From assembly GCA_045561055.1 (NCBI GenBank), contig JBJKYL010000017.1, positions 186,001 through 250,000 on the forward strand: a DNA stretch of 64,000 nucleotides, read 5' to 3'. Of this stretch, positions 36,068 through 45,351 are shown piece by piece. Source of the stretch: SMWC01 sp045561055 (GTDB lineage Bacteria; Pseudomonadota; Gammaproteobacteria; Steroidobacterales; Rariloculaceae). A model generated the notes under the pieces. That model was not told the DNA's origin, did not search any database, and was given only the letters and a program-made list of their open reading frames with translations. Within the stretch, counting starts at the first letter, position 1; the number at the start of each line of letters is the position of its first letter. The translations under genes and the position numbers were made by a program.

Positions 36068-37048
36068 ATGACACTTGACGTGGCGTGTCTTCGTCCAAGA
36101 GATGATTTTCTGGATGTTGGTGCCATACCGCCAAAGACATTATCGATTGGTTACCTTCGGCCGGATGATTCTAACCTTGCGGCCATTTTCGCTGAGGTGC
36201 GTGCCGTTGTAATTCCCGCAGTTGGACCGAAGCTAGAACGGGCGCTTTTCGAGAACTCTAGAATTGAGTTCGTTCAGGTGACTGGGGCTGGTGTCGATAG
36301 AGTTGACGAATCAACAATGAAGGAATTCGGTATCGCAGTGGCGAATGTCGCGGGTGCCTCCAACGACGCTGTGGCAGAGTATACGGTGGGTAGCGCAATC
36401 GCATTGCTGAGACGGTTTGTTTGGGCAGATGCAGAGATTCGCAAAGGGCGCTACGAAGAGATTCGCTCTCGAATGATTGCAGATACGCTTTCTGGATTGA
36501 ACGGCTTGACAGTTGGGGTTGTTGGTTTTGGAACGATCGGCCAAGAGGTTGCCTTGGCCTTTAAGCGTATGGGTGGGCGGATTGTGTTCTTCGATCCCGC
36601 AGTGGACGAGACGGACGTCCCGCCGGAATTAGAAGCAAAACGCTTGGCCTTGTCTAAGTTAGTTGCAACTGCCGACGTGATAACCCTGCACGTTCCCCTA
36701 ATTTCAGCAACTAGGGGGCTTATTGGTGAAGACGAACTCGCGCTTATGAAGCGTGAAGCTATCCTGATCAATGCAGCTAGGGGAGGGGTCGTCGACGAGA
36801 CTGCGCTCGCTAGAGTTCTAGAGGCTGGAGAACTCGGAGGAGTAGCTATCGACGTTTATGAAGAGGAACCGCCGCCATATGAGAATCCCCTGTTTGCATT
36901 AAAAGGCGACGCTGCGAGACGAACGTTGTTTACGCCCCATATTGCCGGTGTTACTCGTCAAGCCTGGGCAAATCTTTTTGCCGCAGCGTGGGAGAACGTT
37001 GTTAGGGTCGTCATTAGGGGTGAAGCGCCGCTAAACCGCGTATATTAG
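36068..37048 (+). CDS. D-isomer-specific 2-hydroxyacid dehydrogenase, SlcC-like by context
   Basis: An NAD-dependent 2-hydroxyacid dehydrogenase of 326 residues from the ATG at 36068, which has GGAG nine bases ahead; a GTG six bases earlier is less well spaced. Motifs: VTGAGVDRVDEST, the Rossmann VGVVGFGTIGQEVA, the catalytic Arg in NAARGGVVDE, Glu in YEEEPPP and His in TPHIAGVTRQAW. The (S)-sulfolactate dehydrogenase SlcC belongs to this family and is encoded with suyAB and a TTT transporter in sulfolactate degraders. That context is present here, but many 2-hydroxy acids are possible. Confidence 0.88.
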   Translation: MTLDVACLRPRDDFLDVGAIPPKTLSIGYLRPDDSNLAAIFAEVRAVVIPAVGPKLERALFENSRIEFVQVTGAGVDRVDESTMKEFGIAVANVAGASNDAVAEYTVGSAIALLRRFVWADAEIRKGRYEEIRSRMIADTLSGLNGLTVGVVGFGTIGQEVALAFKRMGGRIVFFDPAVDETDVPPELEAKRLALSKLVATADVITLHVPLISATRGLIGEDELALMKREAILINAARGGVVDETALARVLEAGELGGVAIDVYEEEPPPYENPLFALKGDAARRTLFTPHIAGVTRQAWANLFAAAWENVVRVVIRGEAPLNRVY

Positions 37049-37073
37049 TCCCGAGTTGCCAGGAGATTTCGTG

Positions 37074-38141
37074 ATGTCTTTTGTTTCCAAAGTACAGTTC
37101 TTGGTTATTGCTGTATGTGCGTTTTCTTCATCGATTAACGCGCAAGGTGATGATTATTTCGAAGGTGAAACGATTACTGTCTATGTTGGACGAACGCCTG
37201 GTAGTGGCGCTGATCTATCAGTTCGTGTTTTTGTTGAATTCTGGCAACGCCATATTCCAGGGAACCCGACAATGATTGTCCGAAATGTGCCAGGTGGTGG
37301 TGGTACTCGTGTGTGGAATTTTGGAGCGGAAGTTGCAGCGAATGATGGACTTCACATTCTGTACTCACCCACTTCGGGTGCGGCTGCGATTTTGAATCAG
37401 CCGGGTTTACGGGCCGATTTCTCACAGATGCCTTACATTGGCGGTCTTATGAGCCCCAATATGGCGTACGTTCGAACCGACAAGGTGAAACGTCCGTCTG
37501 ATCTGTTGACAGCGGACGGGCTTAAATTCGGAGGGCAGACCCCGGCGCATCGGTTCGATCTATTGGGCCGACTCGGTCTTGATGCTGTTGGTGCAGATTA
37601 TCAGTATGCGACGGGATTTCCCGGAGCTGCCGATGTTTTTAATGCAATTCGCCGGGGCGAAGTCGATATTCAAGTGGCGTCCCTAGGGCTATATCGCTTC
37701 TCGATCGAGCCGACTCTCGTAAAAGAAGGTTTGGCGATCCCGCTGTGGCATAACCCTTTAGCAGATCCCAGCGGTAATGTTGCTGCGCTCGCCGTAGCGG
37801 AGGATATTCCATCTTATATGGAGTTTTACGAAGATCTGGTTGGAGAAAAACCTTCCGGAGAAGAATACGAAATGTATAAGTGGTTATTACCGAGGGTTAA
37901 TAACATCGTCTACGCAGCTTTGCTTCCACCCGGCACTCCGGACGAAATACAACTAATTCTGCGGCAAAGTTTTATTGACGTAACCGAGGACTCTAGTTAT
38001 CAGGCGGAAGAACTTACTATGTATGGATTCAACCTTCCGGTCATCGGTGCTTCAGAAGGTACAGAAATTCTGGATAGTCTCTACGATGTACCGGAGAACG
38101 TAACGGTATTCCTTGAAAACTACATTGACGCTGTCCAGTAA
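37074..38141 (+). CDS. TTT transporter solute-binding protein (TctC-like)
   Basis: The extracytoplasmic binding protein of a tripartite tricarboxylate transporter. The 355-residue protein begins with a signal peptide (VQFLVIAVCAFSSSINAQ) and shows the Bug/TctC pattern ITVYVGRTPGSGADLSVRVF, NVPGGGGTRVWNFGAE and a GAADVFNAIRRGEVDI segment. AGGAG lies eight bases before the ATG; a GTG three bases earlier is also possible. It is followed by its membrane component and sits in the operon of the hydroxyacid dehydrogenase, so it probably binds that operon's carboxylate or sulfonate substrate. Confidence 0.85.
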   Translation: MSFVSKVQFLVIAVCAFSSSINAQGDDYFEGETITVYVGRTPGSGADLSVRVFVEFWQRHIPGNPTMIVRNVPGGGGTRVWNFGAEVAANDGLHILYSPTSGAAAILNQPGLRADFSQMPYIGGLMSPNMAYVRTDKVKRPSDLLTADGLKFGGQTPAHRFDLLGRLGLDAVGADYQYATGFPGAADVFNAIRRGEVDIQVASLGLYRFSIEPTLVKEGLAIPLWHNPLADPSGNVAALAVAEDIPSYMEFYEDLVGEKPSGEEYEMYKWLLPRVNNIVYAALLPPGTPDEIQLILRQSFIDVTEDSSYQAEELTMYGFNLPVIGASEGTEILDSLYDVPENVTVFLENYIDAVQ

Positions 38142-38183
38142 TACTGTCTATTGGTTCGTTATTAATTTCCGATCGAGCAAATT

Positions 38184-40166
38184 ATGATTGACGGCTTGAT
38201 CGCAGGCTTATTGTTGACGTTCAGTTGGCCGACCCTTGGGTATCTGTTTCTCGGAGTTTTCCTTGGCATGTGGATTGGGGCGATACCCGGGCTGGGCGGA
38301 GCGGTCGGCCTCGCCCTAATGCTGCCGTTCACCTTCAATATGGACCCGGTTCCAGCCTTTGCGTTATTGCTTGGGATGTATGCGGTGACTTCGACGAGCG
38401 ACAGTATTTCCGCGATCATGTTGGGGATACCTGGTACCGTTGCTTCGCAAGCAACCATTTTGGATGGCTACCCGCTAGCGAAAAAAGGACAAGCAGCAAG
38501 GGCTTTCGGAGCGACCTATACCGTTTCGGCATTTGGTGGTGTTGTCGGAGCGCTATTATTAGCGGTATCCCTACCGATCGTTCTTCCTTTTATATTTGCG
38601 TTCGGTGTGCCTGAGTTTTTCATGCTTTCCGTTCTTGGACTAACAATGGTTGGCGTCCTTTCCGGCCAGTCGATCCTCAAAGGAATTTTAGTTGCACTAT
38701 TAGGGTTATTACTGACAACGGTAGGTTATGCTGATGCAACTGGTGTGCCGCGTTTCTATTTTGGTATTAACTATCTACTAGATGGCATCCCGATTATTCC
38801 GATTGTACTTGGCCTGTTCGGTATTCCGGAATTGATGGAGCTGGCGGTCAAGAACACGTCGATTGCGCGCGTGTCGCGTGACGATACCAGTAATAGTGGA
38901 ATGTTGCGGGGAATTAAAGACGCTTGGATTTATCGGTGGCTGACGCTTCGCTGCGCTTTAATTGGTACCTATGTAGGCATGATTCCGGGTTTGGGTGCGG
39001 CTATCGTTGATTGGATTTCCTACGGCCATGCGGTGCAGAGTGCGCGGGACAAGTCACAGTTTGGTAATGGTGATATTCGTGGTGTGATCGCGCCCGAAAC
39101 AGCAAATAATGCCCACAAGGCCGGCGCGCTCATACCGACCGTGGCCTTCGGAATACCCGGTAGCATAGGGACCGCGATCTTGCTCGGCGCGCTGGTCATA
39201 AAAGGGCTGCGTCCGGGCCCTGATATGTTAACTACCAACCTATCGTTGACTTTTAGCATGATTTGGGAAATTGCGCTTGCCAATCTTGTGGCAGCTGGCT
39301 TGCTCATGTTATTAAGCCGGCAGGTCCAGAAAGTCGCCTTTCTGCCCGGTCACCTGGTTGTTCCGGGCGTAATGGTAGTGCTCCTCATGGGTGCTTGGGT
39401 GGCGACTAACTCAATGGGTGACTGGTGGGTTTGTCTAGCGATGGGAACGTTGGGCTATTTAATGAAACAGAGTGGTTGGCCCCGACCACCACTGATCCTC
39501 GCATTAGTGCTAGGCGGACTGATGGAAAACAATCTGCAACTGAGTTCGCAGATATATAACGGCTATGAATGGCTTTTTAACCGGCCTGCCGTCGTCGCCA
39601 TTGAAATACTGATTGGCGTAACAGTTTTGTTGGCCGTTCGAGGGATTATTAACCCTAAAGGAAAGAATGCGAGTGGGGGTGAGGGTGCTACAAGAAATCC
39701 ACTGTTATCGTTAGCACTATCGGTAGGTTTCTGTATGGTGTTCTTCCTAGCACTTTTGGAAACACTGAATTTCGGAGGGGCTGCGACGTCTCAATTTCCG
39801 AAGGCGATATTGACGGTGGCTCTTCCGATCACATTGCTCCTGGTTGTGAAGGATTCACAGGCTAGTATGAGAGTAACCGCTGTTGCAGGTAATCTTCGAG
39901 AAGCCTTAAGTCAAGCTGCCGATAAGAGTGAGCTTCAGCCGAGTTTGGTTTTTATTGGCTATCTATTGGTAACTGTTGGTATTACATATCTAGTCGGTCA
40001 GCTTGTAGCGCTTCCTCTGTTTGTGATCGCTTATTTGTTGGTGTGGGGCGGGTATAGACCCCGGGATGCGGCCATATATGCTTTGACGACTAGCTTTATC
40101 ATCTGGGGATTCTATGGCGAGCTAATGAACCTGCTATTTCACCCGTCGCTATTTTTTAGCGGATAG
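38184..40166 (+). CDS. Fused TTT transporter membrane protein (TctA-TctB)
   Basis: The 660-residue protein joins the large permease TctA (about 1-490, with GAIPGLGGAVGLALMLPFTF, GIPGTVASQATILDGYP, GMIPGLGAAIVDW and VAFGIPGSIGTAILLGALV) to a TctB-like small subunit of four membrane helices (about 500-660, from NPLLSLALSVGFCMVFFLALL). In most systems the two are separate genes. No separate tctB lies nearby in this operon, so the fusion completes the transporter with the TctC-like protein ahead. The last 11 bases overlap the convergent tctC. Confidence 0.9.
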   Translation: MIDGLIAGLLLTFSWPTLGYLFLGVFLGMWIGAIPGLGGAVGLALMLPFTFNMDPVPAFALLLGMYAVTSTSDSISAIMLGIPGTVASQATILDGYPLAKKGQAARAFGATYTVSAFGGVVGALLLAVSLPIVLPFIFAFGVPEFFMLSVLGLTMVGVLSGQSILKGILVALLGLLLTTVGYADATGVPRFYFGINYLLDGIPIIPIVLGLFGIPELMELAVKNTSIARVSRDDTSNSGMLRGIKDAWIYRWLTLRCALIGTYVGMIPGLGAAIVDWISYGHAVQSARDKSQFGNGDIRGVIAPETANNAHKAGALIPTVAFGIPGSIGTAILLGALVIKGLRPGPDMLTTNLSLTFSMIWEIALANLVAAGLLMLLSRQVQKVAFLPGHLVVPGVMVVLLMGAWVATNSMGDWWVCLAMGTLGYLMKQSGWPRPPLILALVLGGLMENNLQLSSQIYNGYEWLFNRPAVVAIEILIGVTVLLAVRGIINPKGKNASGGEGATRNPLLSLALSVGFCMVFFLALLETLNFGGAATSQFPKAILTVALPITLLLVVKDSQASMRVTAVAGNLREALSQAADKSELQPSLVFIGYLLVTVGITYLVGQLVALPLFVIAYLLVWGGYRPRDAAIYALTTSFIIWGFYGELMNLLFHPSLFFSG

Positions 40167-41208
40167 AGTCAAGGGCGGCCCGTAAAAGCGGCACGATGTT
40201 CTGGCTAGCTGCCGTAATTTGATCTATTTTCCCCTGTTCGGTTTCACCATCCGACGGTAATAGTGGTAGCCCGGCGGCCATGGATTCCGCGATGAGTTCA
40301 GGGTCCTGGAAGGCCTTGGTAAGAGCAGCTCTCAGTTCTGCTGTTGCCGTCTTATCCATATTAGGTGGACCGAAGAAACCACGTCTCATATCTAGCATAT
40401 TTACGATTGCTTGTACGGCTTGACGCGGCTCACCGGAAACGAGCTCTGTCGCCGTTGGTATATCCAGGTAGCCTGGAATTCGGTGGGTGCTAAGAGTTAG
40501 GATTGGACGCTCGTCACCCGATTCGATAACCGCGATCGAGGCTGACCACCCGGTGATATGTCCATCACCGTCACCTTTTATGACCGCGAGCGCGGTGTCA
40601 GCATTACCGTTATAGCCGCTAACCACCTTTAGATCGATATTCAGAGCGCTCGATAGTACGGCCATCGAATAAAAATCCTCGTCCGTACCCTGAGACGGAA
40701 AGATAAACGGCCGATCGAGATCTCGGGCATCGCTAATTGTCATGATCTCTGATTTTGCCCCAACCGTAAGTACTCTTGGCTCGGTAGCGGCACGACCAAG
40801 ATAAACTAGCTTTGTGGCGTCGAACTGTGCTGCTTCGCTACCCGCGAGTTGCGCAAGAATTAACGATGGGATACTTGTGAAAGCAATGGTTTTGCCGTCA
40901 GGCTCGGAAAACCAGACGTAGTTAGTACCGCGGATTCCGCCGCCGCCCGTCATAACGTGGATACGAACGTCGGCAGCACCGGAATGTTTAGCTATATATG
41001 GCGCTATCATGCGGGCATAGCGGGTCATCATGCCTCCGGCACTATTAGGACTAATGAGGGTTATGATCTCACCTTGAACGCTTTGCGCGTGAGTTGTAAT
41101 AGGTAGTCCGGTCAGAGCAGCAGAAGCCGCGATAGCTATAGTTGCGCGTACTGCAAAAAAACATGCTGTCTTATTTAATTGCGGTGCGATCTGGCTCACA
41201 GTTTTCAC
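40156..41208 (-). CDS. TTT transporter solute-binding protein (second system)
   Basis: A 350-residue TctC-like binding protein with a long signal peptide (AIAASAALTGLPITTHAQS) and GEIITLISPNSAGGMMTRYARM in place of the usual PfppGG-D motif, followed by VMTGGGGIRGTNYVW. The start is taken as GTG at 41208, but it lacks a good ribosome site, so it is uncertain. It follows tctA and tctB of the second TTT system on the minus strand and runs head-on into the first system. Confidence 0.82.
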   Translation of the reverse strand: MKTVSQIAPQLNKTACFFAVRATIAIAASAALTGLPITTHAQSVQGEIITLISPNSAGGMMTRYARMIAPYIAKHSGAADVRIHVMTGGGGIRGTNYVWFSEPDGKTIAFTSIPSLILAQLAGSEAAQFDATKLVYLGRAATEPRVLTVGAKSEIMTISDARDLDRPFIFPSQGTDEDFYSMAVLSSALNIDLKVVSGYNGNADTALAVIKGDGDGHITGWSASIAVIESGDERPILTLSTHRIPGYLDIPTATELVSGEPRQAVQAIVNMLDMRRGFFGPPNMDKTATAELRAALTKAFQDPELIAESMAAGLPLLPSDGETEQGKIDQITAASQNIVPLLRAALDSIR

Positions 41209-41221
41209 TTGACGCTTTGTC

Positions 41222-41689
41222 TTACCTAAAAATAGGTTCTAGTATGCCGTGGTAGAGTTGTAGTTGCAGTCCCACGACGAAAAGAAGATAGATGATCGTG
41301 GTGAAAATTGTTGCTATAACTATAGACCTAGCGGGAAATGCATATCCCGAAAAGACTAGGTAACCACTGGAAAAAAGAAAAACGGCTATAACAGGTCCGA
41401 ATAGGGCAATGAGCACCACGAATGCGGTAACACCAGCAAAGGCCTGAAGTTCGCGTGGAGACTGCTTGCTCAATTCCCCATCTGTTTCATTTTTTACTGT
41501 CGTAACAGTAGCCGTGGACCTAATGTTCAGTGTTAGCAGATAGCCGAGAACGAGCACGAAGCCAAGAAGCGCCATCGGGAGAGGGACAAGGCGAGCATTG
41601 GGTCCAAAGCGAAGACATATTAGAGCGAAAACGCCGAAAATCACGAGTAGAGCCCCGGCGATTAGGTTTTCTTGTATGCGGGGAGTCAC
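41222..41689 (-). CDS. TTT transporter small membrane subunit (TctB)
   Basis: A 155-residue membrane protein with four predicted helices (IAGALLVIFGVFALICL, LPMALLGFVLVLGYLLTL, AFAGVTAFVVLIALFGPVIAV, IVIATIFTTIIYLLFVVG in parts), matching the low-conservation TctB family by size, topology and position between tctA and tctC. The GTG start overlaps the tctA stop codon (GTGA), so translation is coupled. Confidence 0.82.
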   Translation of the reverse strand: MTPRIQENLIAGALLVIFGVFALICLRFGPNARLVPLPMALLGFVLVLGYLLTLNIRSTATVTTVKNETDGELSKQSPRELQAFAGVTAFVVLIALFGPVIAVFLFSSGYLVFSGYAFPARSIVIATIFTTIIYLLFVVGLQLQLYHGILEPIFR

Positions 41690-43173
41690 GAGTTGGCGTC
41701 CTGGTTTGTCCGGTAGCGACGGTAGAATGGTAGTGCTGTCGTTATAGCGATAAAAATGAACATCACCAAAGTGATCGGTCGGGTAAAAATAAAATTGTTC
41801 CCATAAAGCCCGAGTGATATATGTAAGTTCCGTTCAATCATCTCAGCCAAAACCATGGCGATGACGAGATTTGCACGTGAGTATTCGTGTTTGGCCATTA
41901 GATAGCCGAGCGCACCAAAAATACCCGCAACGATCACATCAATGACTAGGCCGCGTGTTGCGAATGCACCGAAAAAACATACTGAAAGCACAAGCGGAAT
42001 TAAAATGTTTGGACTTAAGGCAGGTAGTCTTGCGAGGCGCGAAGATATTACGAGGCCAACTAGCGTCGTTAGAAGATTGGCAATCACAATAATCCAAACC
42101 ATGCTAAACACCAGGTCAAGCTCACCAATCAACATCTGAGGACCAGGAACAATACCCATGCTCAGGAATGCTACGAGTAGTATCGCCATACTCTCACCTC
42201 CCGGGATGCCGAAGGCTAGTGTAGGCATTAGACCACCGCCTTCGTTAGCGCCTAGTGTCGCATCAGGAGCGATAACGCCTTCGACCGCTCCTTTCCCGAA
42301 GCGTTCCGGTGTTTTGGAGGTTTGTGCTGCTTGCGCGTACGCTGCTAGTCCGCCGACGCTTGCGCCAACTCCGGGTAGCACTCCGATCCAGAGCCCCAGT
42401 AGACTTGACCGGCAGACTAGCCACCAATGAGAAAATGCATCTTTGACTCCGTCTAGGACGGAGCTTCTTTCTTCACTCGCTATGCGATCAGCAATCGTTC
42501 CGCCTTTCACGTATAGCTTCATCATTTCGGCTACAGCGAAAAGCCCAATCATTGCGACTGGGAACGAGATGCCGTCGAGTAGATAAACACTACCAAACCA
42601 GAATCTTGGTGTCCCGCTTACGGGATCCATACCAATGAATGCGATCATTAGTCCAAGCGTAGTTGCAATAAGTCCCTTCCATAGTGAGCCATCGCTGAAT
42701 GTAGCAATAATCGTCAAGCCCCATAAAGCCATCATCAGATATTCGCTCGGGCCAAGCGCCAACATCACAGGACGAACAATCGGTATGCTAAAAGCCAAAA
42801 AAATAGCGCCAACAAGGCCGCCGAGTAAGGCGGCGGTGGCGGAGGCCCCAAGTGCACGACTGGCCTGTCCTTGCTGTGCCATAGGATGGCCGTCGAAAAC
42901 TAGAGCTAAGCTTTTAGCTGCGCCTGGTACCTTGAACAGAATGCTTGTAACCGAACCGCCCCAGATTGTCGCGATATGTGCTCCAAGAAGTAAGGAGAGC
43001 GTGGCGGCCAATTCATGTCCGTAGGTGAAAGGCAGTAGGAGTGATAGTGCAACTATTCCACCTAGACCTGGCAATATGCCAATTAAGAGACCATAGCTAA
43101 CGCCTATACACATAAAAAGGACTGCTTGCGGTGTTGCGAGCGCAACAAGTCCTGCAAGGATAGGCTCTGACAT
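41686..43173 (-). CDS. TTT transporter large membrane subunit (TctA)
   Basis: The 495-residue permease of the second TTT system. The family blocks are complete: GILPGLGGIVALSLLLPFTYG, KVPGAAKSLALVFDGHPMAQQG, GVLPGVGASVGGLAAYAQA and LAFGIPGGESMAILLVAFL. It starts 13 bases after the ferredoxin gene, so the flavoprotein-ferredoxin pair and this transporter seem to be one operon, which suggests the transporter brings in the flavoprotein's substrate. Confidence 0.93.
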   Translation of the reverse strand: MSEPILAGLVALATPQAVLFMCIGVSYGLLIGILPGLGGIVALSLLLPFTYGHELAATLSLLLGAHIATIWGGSVTSILFKVPGAAKSLALVFDGHPMAQQGQASRALGASATAALLGGLVGAIFLAFSIPIVRPVMLALGPSEYLMMALWGLTIIATFSDGSLWKGLIATTLGLMIAFIGMDPVSGTPRFWFGSVYLLDGISFPVAMIGLFAVAEMMKLYVKGGTIADRIASEERSSVLDGVKDAFSHWWLVCRSSLLGLWIGVLPGVGASVGGLAAYAQAAQTSKTPERFGKGAVEGVIAPDATLGANEGGGLMPTLAFGIPGGESMAILLVAFLSMGIVPGPQMLIGELDLVFSMVWIIVIANLLTTLVGLVISSRLARLPALSPNILIPLVLSVCFFGAFATRGLVIDVIVAGIFGALGYLMAKHEYSRANLVIAMVLAEMIERNLHISLGLYGNNFIFTRPITLVMFIFIAITTALPFYRRYRTNQDANS

Positions 43174-43186
43174 TCGTTAAACGACG

Positions 43187-43465
43187 TTACTCAACTACTT
43201 TGCCGAGTAGTGTGGAGACATTAGTCTGGCAGTCAATCATTTGTTTGGGAAATATAATTGTGATGGCGTCAGTCGGGCAAATCGACTGGCATAGACCACA
43301 ATACCAACATTCGTCTGGGTAAACGACCACCGGGAGAGTTTCGCGATTATCTTCCTCTTTGTAGATAAGGTCGCCTGGACAAATCCAGTCGCAGAGATTG
43401 CATTTCACGCATGTTTCCGGGTTTATTTGTATAGGATTATGTATGGGCGTTACGTCATTTGGCAT
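43187..43465 (-). CDS. Two-[4Fe-4S] ferredoxin, electron partner of the flavoprotein
   Basis: A 92-residue ferredoxin with two cluster motifs, CVKCNLCDWICPGD and CWYCGLCQSICPTD, each CxxCxxCxxxCP. It overlaps the flavoprotein gene by 11 bases. The pairing of a fumarate-reductase-like flavoprotein with a small two-cluster ferredoxin resembles AprA-AprB of adenylylsulfate reductase, but AprB is usually longer (about 150 residues), so only a related design is claimed. Confidence 0.9.
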   Translation of the reverse strand: MPNDVTPIHNPIQINPETCVKCNLCDWICPGDLIYKEEDNRETLPVVVYPDECWYCGLCQSICPTDAITIIFPKQMIDCQTNVSTLLGKVVE

Positions 43466-45200
43466 TGACAGCTTCCTTTAAATTTAATCGCGGAAATGCC
43501 ATAGACAGTGGGTGTTCGCTTGGCATTGTGCTCACCGTAGGGCCGTTGTCGCCACGCTGGACAATGACAAATCGACGCCAAGCAGAATCTAGTGTGTCGG
43601 GATAATCGAGTCGCCTGTGAGCCGATCCCGTGCGTGTCTCTTTTCGTTCTAAGGCACTTGCCGCCATCAATTCCGCATTCAGACGAATGCTCGTGGATTC
43701 ATGAACACGCATTAGCCCATGCAAGTCATCAGCTTTTAGATCGGGTTCGCGTTTGGCGAGAGCCTGTAAAGTGTCAAGTGCTAGTTTCAGACCTTTCTCG
43801 TTACGGCGAACACCCACGTAATCGGTAACAGTTCGACGCGTATTATCTTCGAATTGTTTCCACGAGATCTCGCGTTCGTGCTCGACAGCCAAGTGGGCCA
43901 TTGCCTGTTCTCTCAGGTCGTTAGCAGCTGCCATGTTAATTTCTGGCTGCGTTTTGTCTCTATTCTTAAGAAAAGTAGCGACGCCTTCTCCTGCGATATG
44001 TCCAAGTACCGAAGCCCCCGCGATTCCGCCACTGACAGTCGCACAATCGCCAGCGGCGAATAAGCCACCGATAGAAGTCTGGCCGTCGGTATCGACAGCT
44101 AGACCGCTACCTCTAAAATATACGCCGCTGCGGCGGACACTAAGCTCTGAGACTGAAACCTCTACGGGCTCTGTCCGGAAATTGAGCTCTTTCTGCTCAT
44201 AGAACGCTGGCATCGTGTATCTATCAATTTGCAAGGTTGCTTCCATGTGATCGAGAACATCTTCTGGAAGATGGCGACAATCCGCATAGATTGGTCCGTT
44301 GCCGAGCAGGTATTCGTTGATTACAGCATCAGCGATAACCGCGCGCCGAGCGTTTTCACCTTTCTTGTCATATTTAAACATGAAACGTTCGCCGCTTTTG
44401 TTAATAAAATATGCACCTTCGCTCACCAATGCATTGAGTCCCTGTGCTGAGAATCCCTTTGGTGTTACCGTTGTTTCAACGAATTCCATATTTGCGAGCA
44501 ACGCGCCTGCACGATAACCCATCGCTTGAGCGTCACCCGTGTTGTAAGGCGTATGCCAGCTATCAAACGCCATGCCCGACGCGTTTAGCGAGATCCGATT
44601 TACCTCGCCAGCAGCTAGGACGATAGCTCGTGCTCTAATCGCTAACCATTCTCCAGTACGAAAATTAAATGCAAGCGCACCGTAAATTTGATTGTCCTCT
44701 GCCAATATCTGTACTGCCATGGTTCGCGTTAGGACATTACCTTTAAGTTTGCGGACACGTTGACCTATTTGGCGCTTAAAGTAAGTTCCATCAAAGTTAA
44801 TGTGATAGGTGCCCGGCAAGCCGAAAGAACGTAACCGATAGTAGTCGTTATAACGAGGGTCTTTGAAATTTACACCGAAGGTTTCGATTTTTTTTAAAAC
44901 TCTTGGCATTTCGTGAATGACACGGCTTGTAACCGCCATGTCTACAATGCCGTCAGTGAGTTCTGGTACGTGTTTGAGTAGAAATTCGGGTGTATCCCAT
45001 TCGGGACCGGAATCCATGATTGTTAGGTAATGATCCACACCGCAACCGACGCTACCGCAGTGATCGAGGACTTTTCCTTTCTCACAGACGTACACCTCTA
45101 GTCCGGCCTCAAGTGCCGGGATAGCCGCCATACAACCGGCTACACCACCACCGATAATTAGCACATCGGTTTCTATTGTCTTCCACGCCGATTCGGTCAT
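43455..45200 (-). CDS. FAD-dependent oxidoreductase, fumarate/APS-reductase flavoprotein family
   Basis: From the ATG at 45200 (MTESAWKTIETD), with AGGA in front, this protein has 581 residues; an earlier GTG at 45236 is possible but has no ribosome site. It shows the dinucleotide fold VLIIGGGVAGCMAAIPALEAG, GSVGCGVDHYL, an AGEVNR-type flavin loop, the GGLFAAGDCATVSGGIAGASVLGH block and a helical C-terminal domain with RVHESTSIRLNAELMAASAL. Relatives are succinate dehydrogenase, fumarate reductase, aspartate oxidase and AprA. Next to a SuyAB-like lyase, an AprA-like role in sulfite oxidation is one option; reduction or oxidation of an organic acid is another. Confidence 0.85.
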   Translation of the reverse strand: MTESAWKTIETDVLIIGGGVAGCMAAIPALEAGLEVYVCEKGKVLDHCGSVGCGVDHYLTIMDSGPEWDTPEFLLKHVPELTDGIVDMAVTSRVIHEMPRVLKKIETFGVNFKDPRYNDYYRLRSFGLPGTYHINFDGTYFKRQIGQRVRKLKGNVLTRTMAVQILAEDNQIYGALAFNFRTGEWLAIRARAIVLAAGEVNRISLNASGMAFDSWHTPYNTGDAQAMGYRAGALLANMEFVETTVTPKGFSAQGLNALVSEGAYFINKSGERFMFKYDKKGENARRAVIADAVINEYLLGNGPIYADCRHLPEDVLDHMEATLQIDRYTMPAFYEQKELNFRTEPVEVSVSELSVRRSGVYFRGSGLAVDTDGQTSIGGLFAAGDCATVSGGIAGASVLGHIAGEGVATFLKNRDKTQPEINMAAANDLREQAMAHLAVEHEREISWKQFEDNTRRTVTDYVGVRRNEKGLKLALDTLQALAKREPDLKADDLHGLMRVHESTSIRLNAELMAASALERKETRTGSAHRRLDYPDTLDSAWRRFVIVQRGDNGPTVSTMPSEHPLSMAFPRLNLKEAVNAK

Positions 45201-45236
45201 TGGGGTCCTGAATGGATTAGTTGCCCTGAATTTCAC

Positions 45237-45351
45237 GAAATTAGGGGAGGTGTTACGCCTCTGTATGTTAGTACTACCGTATTACGAAATATAATACACG
45301 AAATTTTCGCCATCGCTACGCATCGATAAGCGTATACCAACCATTTTTTTT
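45237..45351 (-). promoter_or_regulatory. Upstream region of the flavoprotein operon with GTATTAC repeats
   Basis: The inverted repeat GTATTA-N7-TAATAC lies at about 45279-45297, next to TAGTACTACCG, which has one mismatch to the FCD/GntR consensus TNGTNNNACNA. The similar arrangement at the GntR gene 12 kb away suggests that the same regulator might act here. The evidence is weak because such short motifs also arise by chance. Confidence 0.25.

Noticed and set aside
45201..45236. Earlier GTG start of the flavoprotein (12 extra residues)
   Set aside because: No ribosome site ahead of it, whereas AGGA lies correctly before the ATG at 45200.
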